Shown piece by piece: positions 33,765 through 46,340 of a stretch of 64,000 bases of DNA. The DNA is from Atrichornis clamosus. Lineage: Eukaryota; Chordata; Aves; Passeriformes; Menuridae. The notes beneath the pieces are model-generated. The model was not told where the DNA came from. It did no database searches and worked only from the letters and a program-made list of their open reading frames with translations. The stretch spans positions 1-64,000 of the forward strand of contig WBMZ01008927.1 in the NCBI GenBank assembly GCA_013400975.1, given 5' to 3'. Each line of letters begins with the position of its first letter. Position 1 is the stretch's first letter. The position numbers and the translations under genes are program-made.

Positions 33765-36700
33765 CTACCAAAAGAAAAGAAAGGAAATGATGTGGGGAGA
33801 TTTACTAATCAGATAATAAAATTTGAAGCCTGTAGAATTTCAATGTGTTCCACAAAAATACTAGCTTGATAAATTGTGAGTCAGTACCAGAAATGGTAAA
33901 AAATTGTTCAACACTCTTTTTCACATATATTTTGATTATTAATTTGGATATTTCTTCTGACATGGAATATGCTCTTCTTTCCAAACCTTCCCTTTACTGA
34001 AGCTTATTGTTACATGAAAATACAAGTCTTTCTTTATTAATAAATTACCTCCCACTCTTTTTCTCTATCGTCCTTACATAAACACAGTATCATGGGGTTT
34101 AACTAGTAAAACCTAAAATTTGTATTAGTGTGGACAAAATTAAATAAGTGACCTCACACACAAAAAAACCAAAATATAGTTCACATATTTCATTATTTTT
34201 AATTTTTATTACAAAGAAAAAAGTAGTTACAAATTCTAAAGGACAGCCTGGGAGATTACTGCAGTTTTACTTCAGTAAGACTGTCAACACACAGCATGTA
34301 ACACTCAGTTCTGGCCTTTACTTTGCATGAGTAACTCCCACTGACGTCAGTATGTTCAGACTGACTTCAGGATCCTATTTTCCCATGGCTCCTATTGCTA
34401 TTTTCAAATGGATAGATAGTGCTTGTGTTTTCAAGCCACAGTTGTGAGAATCTTTTATATTAGGCACAACGTTTTTATGCAGGCTTGTTCTCTGATCTCA
34501 ATAAGTCTCCTGAGTAATCTAGCAATTTGCTAACAACAGATTTAACAGAGAAAAAATAACACAAATTTTTCATTCTGCATGCAAACTATGCTAATATTAT
34601 GTATCTCAAGAATGTGTTTTGCAATCACTGTTTTAAATATCTGTGATCCTGGAGATATTCTGGTTGTTCCAGGATATGGGAAACAATTCATCTCTGGACA
34701 CAAACAGTATTTAATTGGACTAATGGCTGATTTACTAACATGAACTCCACTTAAAACTTGCAGTAATTAATTTTTGTTATTCATCAGGGAATGTTGTTTT
34801 TCAGAAACCGACCGGTAAGAAACCAAAGTGACAAAATACTTTTAATTCATTATTTTGCAGAAGCATAACTTTTCAATGTTTAATCTAAATGAGGTATTAA
34901 TTCCAGTGGGTCAATCATTAACTTAATTTTAAGCAAAAACTTGATTTGTCTTATTTTCTTCATTGATCAATAGATCAAACTGAGCCTTTCAAGTAGTGGA
35001 ATGAATAATCCCTGGGATAGAACTGATTGCAAAATTATTAATGAGCAATAACTTGGGATAAACTAAAACTCCACTGTGCAGTAGTCAAGATATGATCTTC
35101 ATACACAGGGTTTCCTGACTTGCTTTGTACTCCCCCATGGGACTTCTGCAGAAAAATATGTTCAGCCCTGCACTGACACTGCTTTAAAGCATATGGGAAG
35201 ACAGACAGCTGAAATCCCATACTCCTTTAGGGCATTCAGCAGTTTTATGGTCAGCTATGACTGTTGATTATTTTACTGTTTAATTTCAGTATGTTGTTAC
35301 CTTGTGTGGCTATCAATAATTTTCCAGTCACTCCTTTTATTTGAAGACTGAGGTTGTATTCTCAAAGACACAGATAGTGGCATCTGGACATGTTGAAACC
35401 TAAACATGTGTTTCCCCACACCGCTGTATCAAATAATTTTAAAGCAGTAAGGACCAATATCACAAGCCTTTGATTTTCCATTGCCCCAAGGAGGAGAGAG
35501 GAATCTGTGAAGTGTATATTAATATCTTCTTCACCTCAGAGCTGTCTACCACATTCTTGTAATTACTCTGTCCTTTACAACACCACCAAATTAAAGAGGC
35601 AGAGCTGGTATGTTTACATCCTAAATTAGAACAGAATTTTGCAGTCTAATATGATGGGAAGTGTGTCTTTTTCATGATGTGTCTCAAATTCTATTTATTT
35701 ATTCTTTTCAATCATTTAACTTTGGATAACCGGACTAGGCAGTGCAAACTGGAGGAAAGAGCAGAGAGTGGAGGCTGGAACACGGCTCTGACACTGTAAG
35801 TCTGCTATGCTGTGATTGCGGTATTGCTCCTGGGAACTGTCACAACACCACTCACAGAAACTGTAACTTCACCCACCTGAAGGCATCCAGTGTGTCATCC
35901 TGCCTTGTCCTCGGTCTAACCCATGGATGGGATTGGTGCAGTTACATTGCTTCTAGCAATTAGAAAAGAAATCCACAATATTTTATCTCCTATGAAAGCT
36001 TCTGAAAATGTTTGCATGTTCCCGTTTGGGGATGTGGGGCACAAAGAAAATGTTTTATCTTCTAGGAAATTTAGTATCTATATCTTAAAGATCCATTTAG
36101 CATTAATGAAAATAATATTTTTCTCTCCGTAAGTAGCAGCTACTGATAAATAACAACTGAAAGATTTTGAAACCTTATTCTCTATTCTGTATCTCATCAG
36201 AGCTATTAAAGAATGACTGAGGATTGGAATCTTACACGGAGTAGGTAGGATTCAACCTACCCGTGCCATCTCATGAAGCAAGGCTTCAACTTTGAAATGT
36301 GTTGGTGCTTAACTGAGCCTTAGAACTTGCAAAGCTGCAAAGGATGCTGTGTTGAAACCAAGTCTTTGCTGCCTGACACTATCAGGTACATGAAATTCAT
36401 CAGCATGATAAGTGTTCCCACGTGCAGTATCAATAGCCATCTTTCTTACATGGTATGAAATTAATCCTCGACTTGAAGGAACTTTCTTCTGGTCACTATA
36501 TCTTATTTCTTGGTGACAAATGGACAGGATATGCTACAGAGGAATTCAGCACAAAGGAGACGAGGCAATGTAAACAGACATGCTGTAAACCTCCCACTGC
36601 CTACCTCTTTGGCAGTTCAGCACTGCTGTCACTAGCTGCTCAGACGAATGATAAAAGTATTTCCCAAGCCTCAAACAAAGCAAACAGGAGCTTTTTTGCC

Positions 36701-39339
36701 TTTTCACATATGGGTATTAGCTGGGAATTGCAGGCCTCCCAGGCATGGCATGAGCAGGGCGCACTGCTGGGTAGGCACTGGCTCCTCTTACGTCTGCCTA
36801 CTTCAGGTACTTTAGAGCGAGTAAGGCCGAACAGTGAGTTCTCAGCCTGTGGTGTCCGACACAGTCCAGTCCAAACAAGCCTGATAATGACAGCCCTCTT
36901 AAGACCTGTCACAGCGCCACATTAATAGTACACATTAAAGTGAAATTTCTGAAACTTCTTTGGAGAAAGATTTTCTGTGTCTCCCATTTGAGGCATCTGG
37001 GTTTTTTGACTTACATCTTGGAGCTTTTATATTTCCTAAAAACATACTGACATTTAAATAGTGTATTCTTTGGCAATATTTAAATATGTCACATTTTGCA
37101 GAAATAAGATGGTAAAAGTGCTTGCAATTCACTTGGGAACGTTTTTTGAATTTGACAAGCTCCTGCTATTTCTGCGATCTTTGATATTTTCTTGAAATAG
37201 CACTAGAAAATCTACGCCTAGCAATAAAACTTCATCTAGCTGGACTGTTCAAATAAATCACGTTTCTTAAATGTGCTCACAACATTTTTTCAATTACCTT
37301 CTCCAGGTATGTCTTTGCAGTTTTCCAACCTCAGTTCTCTGGACTATTCCCCCTGGAGACACAAGGCTCTACAGTGCTGCGTCACATTGGTGATAGCTTG
37401 AGTAGGTTCAGGAAAGTTCAGGAAGGTTCAGGAAACTCCATCAGGTTTACCTAAAAGCTGACAAGATTACAAAGCTCCATAGTAAGAAATATAGATCCAG
37501 AACTTCTAACTGAGGGGGGGGGGAAAAAATCTGGTAATTCTACCACAGAGCAAGAAAGAGGGACACATTACTGTATTTAAAATATTTAAGGCAGCATTTT
37601 TTGCATTATGAGCAGAATCAGCTTTAGCAAGGTCATCTTCAGACTCTTGTTGCTGTTTCTAACTTTTGCCTGACTAGCAAGAACCTGGAAAATACGACAC
37701 CTCAATTTTCACACCCACTGTGGTCACGCTGCATGGTAAAAAATGATTAGAAATAAATGTATTTACAGCCCAGTGAAAACAACATACTTACAATCTAGTC
37801 CATCTAAGGAAACTCCTCAACTTCAAATTCACTTACACAGGTGCAAATGACAGCCTATTTAACACTTGATTTAAATGTAAAGGTTTTACAAATTAAAGAG
37901 GCTAATTAAATATGCCATACTTCTAGCTCTGAAGGATACCTTTTCTATATGAAAGATTTTTGAGTAGTCTATGCAGTTAAATAAAAACATAATTTTTACA
38001 TCTTAAAATTTAAGCATTATCATTCTAAGAAAAATTGAGGCTTAGTGTCAGTCACAAATAAGGACAAATTTGTATATTTGTAAACGAACAGGTTATTTGT
38101 TAATGCAATAATGTGAGTATGTGAAATCTGTAACATACTGCCTTCTCTAATATTTTGCATTTGTTATTTCCATTAACACTCGATGAATATGCAGCCCTAA
38201 AGGACATAGAAATGCTGTGAGGATGGTTGTCACCAGCATCAGTATTGCTAACAAATGCCTGGCATTTCAATCAAAAGGAAGGCATGCACTGGACAGAATG
38301 AACCAATGGGAATTGATTCCCAACCAGATGCTGTGCCAAATCACTTGAAATTCTGCCCAGTGGCAATTGTGCGATAGCTGGAAGTTTGGATGCAGATCCC
38401 TCATTGTGAGTATGGTCATACTAAAAAGGGTGAATTAAATCAATACAAAACTGCTTTCAGTTGGATGTGAGGGCTAACAGAAATGTGTTCCAGTTCAAAG
38501 CAGGGGAGCAGACAGTGACACTTGTTACTAAACACTAGCTGGCAAACATGACACAAAGAAGCGACCTGAGGCAGCAGTCTCCATGTCGATGGGATGTGTA
38601 TCACTGATAGAGGAAATCAACTCTACCCTGTTTTCAAAATTCCTCATCATTTTTGGCAGCAAAGGTGGAACTGGGGGAAGAGGGTGAGGGGGTAGAGCAC
38701 CACAGTGCTTTACCTTTGCTGTAAAGAGAGTAGACATTGAGGGTACAGAATCTTCTGTAAATCAGTCCAAAGAAATAGGCTTCATCAGTACAATGCTACT
38801 TTTAAATTGCTTACGAGGTGTTTTATATGGGGTACAAAGCTAAAGCCCTCTCTCTGACCTCATACCTCAGATACAGAGGTAGACTTGCTGTTGTGACCTC
38901 TTCTATGAGCCATGGAGGAAGAGAGCAGATTATCTTGTTCAGAAGTGCAGCCTTAAAAAATAAACATGGATCCACAGGTATTCATACAGTAGAAATTCTT
39001 GAAAAAATGTGCCTACTCCACATATCACCTAAAGTCTGTAGCTGGACCAGCTTTGAATTTAGTTACTAAATTCAAGTTACTCACTATCACACCTGTTCTG
39101 AGCATCCTTCTTCTCCCTAAAAACAGCTGTGAAACAAAGGGGAAGAAAGCACCAGTCCTGCAACTTCCATTCCAGGTGGATACAGCTTGAGCTATACCAG
39201 TATTCATTAATAAATCACCACCTATACATAAGTATGTATGTGTAGATGGAAATATTATTATGTAGGTTTACATATACTCCAGCGTATTTATATTTCTATC
39301 ACACAAGACATCAGCTCAGTTCCATTTTATGTGGATGTT
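33765..39339. other. AT-rich stretch beyond the last recognised dynein exon
   Basis: A run of ten G bases lies at 37514-37523, and a short tandem repeat at about 37405-37437. No exon of the upstream dynein motor domain (AAA1-AAA4 with Walker motifs) was recognised. Confidence 0.4.
37405..37437. repeat. 10-bp tandem repeat GGTTCAGGAA, three copies
   Basis: GGTTCAGGAA, AGTTCAGGAA and GGTTCAGGAA follow each other directly. Confidence 0.85.
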
Positions 39340-39915
39340 TGCCCTGGTTTTGGCTGGGATAGAGTTAACTTTCTTACAAACAGCTGGTACAGCACTGTGT
39401 TTTGGTTGTTACTGTAAGATTCTTGTTGACAACACACTGATATTTTGATTGCTAAGTAATGGTTACCCTAAGCCAAGGACTTTTTGTTGTCTCCTGCTCT
39501 GCCAGTGAGGAGCTGCACAAGGAGCTGGATGGGGCATATCCAGGACAGGTGACCTGAACTGGCCAAAGGGTTATCCCATACCACAGAATGTCATGGACAG
39601 TGTATAAACTGGGGAGTTGGATGTGAGGAGATGATCACTGCTGCGGGATGCGCTGGGCCTTGGTCAGCAGGTGGTGAGCAGTTGTATTGGGCATCACTTG
39701 TGTTGCTTGGGTTTTTTCCTCTGTCCTTTTTCCAGGTATTATTATTATATTTTAATGTATTTAAATTGTTAAACTATTCTTATCTCAACCCACAGGTTTA
39801 CCTTTTTTTCTGATTCTCCTCCCCAGTCTGCCATGCGGAGGCATGAGGGGAGGGAAGGGGATGAGAGAGAGAGGCTGCATGGAATTTAATTGTGGACCTG
39901 AGTTAAACCACGATG
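39340..39915 (+). mobile_element. Solo LTR, avian ERVL-like family, with 5-bp target duplication
   Basis: It begins TGCCCTGGTTTTGGCTGGG with ATAGAGTTAACTTTCTT following, and ends GAGTTAAACCACGATG, closely following the avian LTR whose ends are TGTCCTGGTTT and TTAAACCACGACA. Internal landmarks include CTTATCTCAACCCACAGG and GGTGACCTGAACTGGCC. It is flanked by ATGTT on both sides (39335-39339 and 39916-39920), an exact 5-bp duplication, six bases if the shared G is counted. No internal viral sequence adjoins it. It resembles the LTR at 5700 but is a distinct, more consensus-like variant. Confidence 0.9.
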
Positions 39916-39920
39916 ATGTT

Positions 39921-42900
39921 AATAGGTATATGTGTGTTCTGTTCTTCATTGTCATCTGTGGTGGCTTTTCCTTTACCAAATTTTTCTGTGTACTGTCCTA
40001 TTTTGTCAACCTGTGCCTTGGAGTCTTTGTTTCTTTGATGAAGTCCTCTCTCTCAAACAGCAAGCTTAGACCTCAGCTCTTCCACCTAAATTACGGAAGA
40101 GAATTGGTAAATAAGTTTTAACAAGATTTAAATGATATTAAAACCAGACAGTTAAAAGGAGACACTGCCTTGGGCTTTGTTGTAAATTTGTATAATTATT
40201 TTTAGTCCTCTGGAGGATGCATGATTATGTTTCTGTATTTATAAAAATACTGCCCTGGAGGCACGAAAATGAATTTTATAGTCCACTGATTTGCATATTA
40301 ATGTCAGTCTTATAGTGTCAAATGTATTTTTTAGCAAATAAATGTCCATGACAATTATCAAAATTTCCAAAGAATTTTATAGTATATTTGACCTGGATTA
40401 ATTAATTAATTAATTTTTTTTAAGATGTACTGTATAGACAAAATAAGAAAACCAGTACAGCACAATGATAAACATGTAGGAGATGAATGAACCAGATGAA
40501 CTAAACAAAACATGGATGGATTTTTAACAGTTTTGGATTATAATAGTTTTGGTAAATAAGTGTTAAGTGATGACTCAGGTTCTGATCCAAAGCTCTCTAA
40601 AGACACTTAGTCTGAAGATTTTTGACAATACAGTTCTGTATGTTTGCCTTCCTACAGAAACATAATCACTGTGAAAATCATTCTCTTGATCAGGTGTCCT
40701 TATATACTTCTCAGATTGAAAATAAAAAACAGTCATAAAAAAATATTACCTGCTATGGTCCAAAATCATAATAAGAAGCTGAAACTGTAATGCTCAAAGT
40801 TTGTATCACCAGTGGAGCAAAAACTCTGGTTTAATGGCAGAAGATCATGAAAGTAGAGCCATCTCTTCTGTGCTGCTACACACAGGAAACAGTAGTTAGG
40901 TTAAGATTTGTTGTTCTCATTTATAAATCTACCCAGTAAAATCCTAATAAATTCACAGTTGTTTTTATCCCTTATTTGTCTTGCATTTCATAATTTTTGA
41001 GAGGCATTTTGAAAGCCAAAAATCCTGTGCCTAAAGAGCTAAGTAAAGGTAGAGGCTTTTGGAGTTTGTCTAGACAATACAGATTAATAGCAACAATATC
41101 ATACTAGTTCAGGATCCAGTACTAGTTCAGGAGCCACTCCTGTCACATGTATGTAGACAAAATTCCTACCAGCACTCAGTCAAAGGACAATGAACTCAAT
41201 GGGAGATTTCTTCGTGCATGGGTGGAAACATTACAATGATAATTAATAGTAATCCATTTTGTTATCAAGATAAATCCTTTGGCCTTGCAGTTTATCTCCC
41301 CATGGAACTAATGTATTGTCAGCTGAAATAAGGTGTTATTATCACTACAATAATTATCATTGTAATAATCTTAAACAATTATTTGGATTAGAAACCTGTC
41401 ATATTGTCCAAGTTTATAAGAAGAGTTAAATACAAGTTTTGTGATTTTTCCTCACATAGAGCAGAGAAGAGATGCTTGTTATGTGCCAAAAATTATAAGA
41501 GAAAGAGCCATCTTGGTGTCTAACAGTAGAGGTGTATTTTACAAAAATGATCATCTGCCACTCAACTGCTGGCTCAGGGAAACACTTGTTAGGCCATAAA
41601 TGAGCTGATTGCATGTTCAGAACGACAATTTCCATTGTAGGAGATATTAATAATCGTTACTTAACTGTGACAAAATGGTGTCACAGAGGGAACATATACC
41701 TGACACTCTGCACCATCTCTTGCAAACAGAACTCTTGACATATGAACTTTTTCCCCATATACATATTAGCCAGAATATTCAAAGGTAAAGCAAAAATACT
41801 TCAAATTTAAAAATAAAATAAAAGATGAGAAGTCAAGACTGAGAAAAATGTTTCTGTGATGTGTCAAGGTTGATTGCCACTGTGTATATAATCTTGGGAA
41901 TGAAATGAGGTAGTTTGAAGAAGCAAGCACAGAAAATTCTTGGGTTTCTTTTTTTAAAAATCAAGGAATCTTTGGTAGGTTATTGAGATCATTAGCACTT
42001 GGAATTTTGTATCCACTTTTTACCAACAACTGCTGGAACTAAGTTACAGATGTTATTTGACAGAACTTGTCCTTGTAAAGTGCTAAGCACTAAGCGTCAG
42101 CTTCAATATGAATGGTAGGTAGGGATGGAAAACACTCAGCTCCTTGGAGTACCAAAGATAAAGAGAGTAACTGACGGTACTGGAAATGGTTCAGATATGA
42201 GCATACAATCCCTACCCAATCCAGTATGAAGTCTGCCAGGCAAGGCTCCTCTTCAAAAATCTCTGATTAAGTCTGAGCTAGCAGAATTCTACAGGTATAG
42301 ACCATTGTATATATGAGACTGGAATATTTTTGACTCAGAATCACATGCCACAAAACCATATTTAATGTCTTGTAGTACCAAGATTTATAATATCTGATTA
42401 CATACTGAAAAGCACACCTATTTTTAATAAAATATACTTACCCTTTATTTGCAGTACAAATCTTCTATAAATAAAGAGTACAGTTTGAGGGTAGGACCTA
42501 TTTATCTTCAAGGGTTTGCCAAAGATATAATGATATTTACACATGCAAAATTATAAACAGTACTGCATTTAACAAGCAAGAAGTGTTTGAAAGAGCTATG
42601 GTAGAGAAGTAGCTCATGATTTTAAAAGACAATTTTCAGTTTTTCTGTTTTCCCATGGGTTAAAACTGAATTCAGAGGAAATACTTTTACACATACACAA
42701 TCCGCTTCATCAACAAGATGAAGTTTTGTAGGCAAGTGTTCAGAATTGCTACCCGTTCCAATAATTTTCTTTTTAATGGATGTTGATAATTAGGGATCGG
42801 TTACTGTTTGGCCTGACTATTTGTGTGTGTGGCAGGTGAAAGATGAACAGAGAAGGCATTAAGAGAAGGCCAAAAGAGCCTTCCTTGCCTTCAGACAACC

Positions 42901-44965
42901 TGAAGGACAAGTCAATCACAACTGCAGTGCTCTGGGCCAGCCCATTCTGCCCCCTTAGGGTGCAATACTCCCATAAAGGGCAAAGGGGGCATTCCTATCT
43001 GTGCCATGCCAGGGATGGGCTCTGTTCACTAAAAGAGTAGCTTCTGAGTGCTTCTGACAGTACCTCAATGTGAGGAGGAAACCCAAATCTTCAAATTTGT
43101 TGAGCCAATATAATTCTGCCTTATCCCTTTTTCTGGGTTGCTTGCATTGTGAACAGTTTAGTTGTAAGAAGAGTGAAGGTAAAACTGCTGCTAGGGTTGT
43201 CTTTGGTCTGCACAAAACCAGCACCACAGAGAGGCACTGGAAATAAGATTACACACAACAGTGTCTACGTACCTGTGTAGCCACATAGCTAATGTAACAT
43301 TATAGAAAGCTGATTTATTACCAACATCTTGTTCCAGGAGTTTGCGGCCCTGTTTCATACTTTGAATGCCTCATTATACAGAATCTGCACCTCTGGACTC
43401 TTCCTTTTCTAGGTGGTGTCAGTTTGAAGTAATACATTATCAGTTTCCATCATCTGGTGATGCATTACCAGAATACATCAGAAAAGCAGCTGGCTCAGTC
43501 TCTCAATCCTTAGCGTCCAGCAGCTGCTGACTGTGATGATAGATTACATGAACTCTTCAGCCCATCATTGTAATACATCAAAACAAGGCACTGCTCTGAA
43601 GGTGTATTACTCAAAGAAAGGCAAAGCTGAGTGAACCTGTCCAGGAGAGGGGTTCTGGTTTAATTATGGAACAGAAGTTACAGTACACTGCTCAGAGAAT
43701 GTTTGTTAGCTTCAAATTTTTGGTGCATTGGTAAAACACATTTTGCATTCATACAATTTGTACTATAGGAGAAGGTCACATTGCTACTCAGTTTGGAGGC
43801 AATCTCAACAAACAGAGTTCTGTCAAAGCACTGCTGTGTGCTCTGTATCAGAGAGGCTACACATTTTATAAGGGAGCCATGCAGGATTTGAGTTCAACCA
43901 TAAGCACCAATTCCTATTCTTTTCATTTCTTTATGGAAATCCCAGAGAAGAACCTAATATTTGAGAGTGCTAAATGAAAGAACATCTCACCAGTGGGTTC
44001 TCATTGCTGCTTCATTTGGTGGCACTCTCAGCGGGTTCCAGAGGATGCTGTGAGTCTGCGGAAAAGCAGCAACAGAGAATAGGATCTGAGGCATTGTCAG
44101 GGAAAGAGCTGGAGCTGAAAAAATAGAAAAAACAGAAATGGAGACAATCATCTGCAAATAAATATAAAAGATCATTTAAGTAAAGACTTTTCACATGAGT
44201 TTATTTGACTGTGGCTACTTACGTTAGACCTCACCTTCCTGGATGAACAAGAATCTCCCATTGATCAGGACTGCAAACTTGACATAGGGATGTCTTGGGC
44301 TGTTAAGCTGAAGTCAAGCCTGTTTCCTCCTCTTGGGTCAGAAGGGGCAGCTCCATTTCTCTCTTCCTTTAACCAGGGCTTCTATTCTGTCCAAAAAACA
44401 GGAAATGGTCCCAAAGTGTTCCCTCTGGATTGGGTTCACACAGAGAGAGTTAGAGTATGAACTGCATTTTTCACCTGCAAACCCATGGATAACAGGCAGG
44501 GCACGATATGAAGTATAACCAGTTAGAATGAAGGCAGTGAAGAGTTCACTTGTCTGTAATGCAGAAGTATTATTTCTCAGTATTGTTTCAAAGACTCAGC
44601 TGCCTCACCACTTTTCTGCCTATCTCAAGGTCTGGCTTCTTTTTAATGGGGCTCAGGATAGTTCCTTCAGTGTGTGCTACTGACTCCACACTGCAGTTTT
44701 CTTGGTGTCACTGCAATATTAACCTGCACGGTCATTTCCTCCTCCTGTGTGTCATGCTGTTACGTGCTCAGTTTTATTCGCTTCCAGTAATGCCCTTAGA
44801 ATTGAATATTTACCTGATAAAAATTCCTGTAACCTTACTTAAGTCCCTTTCTATCTAGTTTCTTTAACTCAAAGTAAACTTTGTTTAGTTTGATGGAGGT
44901 AAACACACTAACATGCAGTATGATACTTAAATCTGTGGCTTTTTCCCCCCCTTGCTATTTTTCAT
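39921..44965. other. AT-rich non-coding stretch
   Basis: No gene was recognised. An ATTA tetranucleotide run lies at 40399-40416, an 18-bp imperfect direct repeat around ACTAGTTCAGGA at 41104-41136, and a palindrome-rich patch at about 43430-43620. Confidence 0.4.
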
Positions 44966-45030
44966 TGCTCTAGAATAGAATATTTCAGTTGGAGAGGACC
45001 TACAACAGTCATCTAGTTGATCTAAATGTA
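44966..45030 (-). mobile_element. CR1 LINE 3' tail
   Basis: The sequence AGAATAGAATATTTCAGTTGGAGAGGACCTACAACAGTCATCTAGTTGA is the reverse complement of the CR1 3' terminus (…CTAGATGACC…TCCAACC…ATTCTATGATTCTA). It is a short, 5'-truncated copy. Confidence 0.85.
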
Positions 45031-46204
45031 GAAAAAACTTTTTAAAGTGAGAGTTGCAGCACCTGATTTTACATTACTAGCAGAACAAAACCCCCAGAAT
45101 TTAACTTCATGGTGAATTAGGAAACTGAGGGACATACATTTTTCTGCTCATGTTTCTGTTCAGTAGAAGCAGTTAATATCTGATATTCTTAGGAGGTAAT
45201 TGAGAACATAAGCTGATCTGAGATGGGAACAATGGACAGCTGTTTGTTTAGATAGCATAGTATATTATAAGGGTCACAATCAAAGACATACCTGAGAATG
45301 AACATTTCACCAATATGTTACATTCGTCAGAACAATTTTAGCTCTGCGTTATTGTTTACAAGAACATCTAAACACTCTTTTATTTTCAAAAAAGATAGCT
45401 CACACTAACACATGTGACAAGAGCCCTTGAATAAAACACTCAGTAAGAACAGATTTAAAGTGTGATCAATAATGAGAATACACAGGCCTGTTACACACAG
45501 TTTTGTAAACCTTGAAAATAATTCAGCACGATGGTTTAGTAGTAGGTTTAGTTGTGAATGTGGGTGATGTGTCCTTTGCTGCAGGATCTTGCTGTATTGG
45601 TGTTGTGGGAGGGTGTGAGAACAATAAGGGCAATAGAGACACAGGATGACACCAGTTACAAAATAGCAGGAAGGAGAGGAATTGATTAATGGATGATATC
45701 CCATAAGGATGTCTTGATGAGAGGACAGCTGAGACAGCTGCCAAGATAAAGAGTGCCTCAGTGAAAGGGTCTTTTACCAGCTTGCTGGTTTTTAAAATAT
45801 CTAAGTCCTGCAGAATTCACCTTTTCAGCACAATGGGAAAGAGCAGATCCATAAGCAGCATGGCTGTCTGAGGCTTTGTCCCACAATGTGGGAACTGCTG
45901 TGACCTCCCTGGTTTTCCTTACAGACACAGTGACTCCATCTGTCCCAGTAGATAAGAACACAGATATTGCCACAGGAACACAACGAAGTAAGTACACTAT
46001 AAGAGTCAGAAATACTGTGCCAACAGCCATTTTTCAGCATTGCCTTCCTGGTACTGAAAGCAGAGTAATTAGAAAATAAGAATAAGGTATTGTTTAAACA
46101 CATCTTTCAAGAAATATCAGCAGATTAAGAACTTACCCTCTGGTAGCACTTGAAGCATGCATCTTTCTTCAGTAGGAATACAGCTGAGCTGTGTAACTAC
46201 TTGT
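45031..46204. other. Non-coding stretch
   Basis: Several short overlapping open frames occur at 45400-46100 on both strands. None resembles a known family. Confidence 0.4.
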
Positions 46205-46340
46205 GATTTATTGACCGAAAGGGACGGATTTGTCCATGATGACCTGATCCAGTTGAAGACATCCCTGCTCTTTGCAGGGAAGTTGGACTAGATGACCTTT
46301 AAAGGTCCCTTCGAAACCAAACCCTTCTGTGATGCTCTGA
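46205..46340 (+). mobile_element. CR1 LINE 3' end fragment
   Basis: GCAGGGAAGTTGGACTAGATGACCTTTAAAGGTCCCTTCGAAACCAAACCCTTCTGTGATGCTCTGA is the CR1 3' end, including the GATGACC...GGTCCCTTC hairpin region and a decayed form of the terminal TTCTATGA repeats. The copy is 5'-truncated, as is usual for CR1. Confidence 0.92.
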
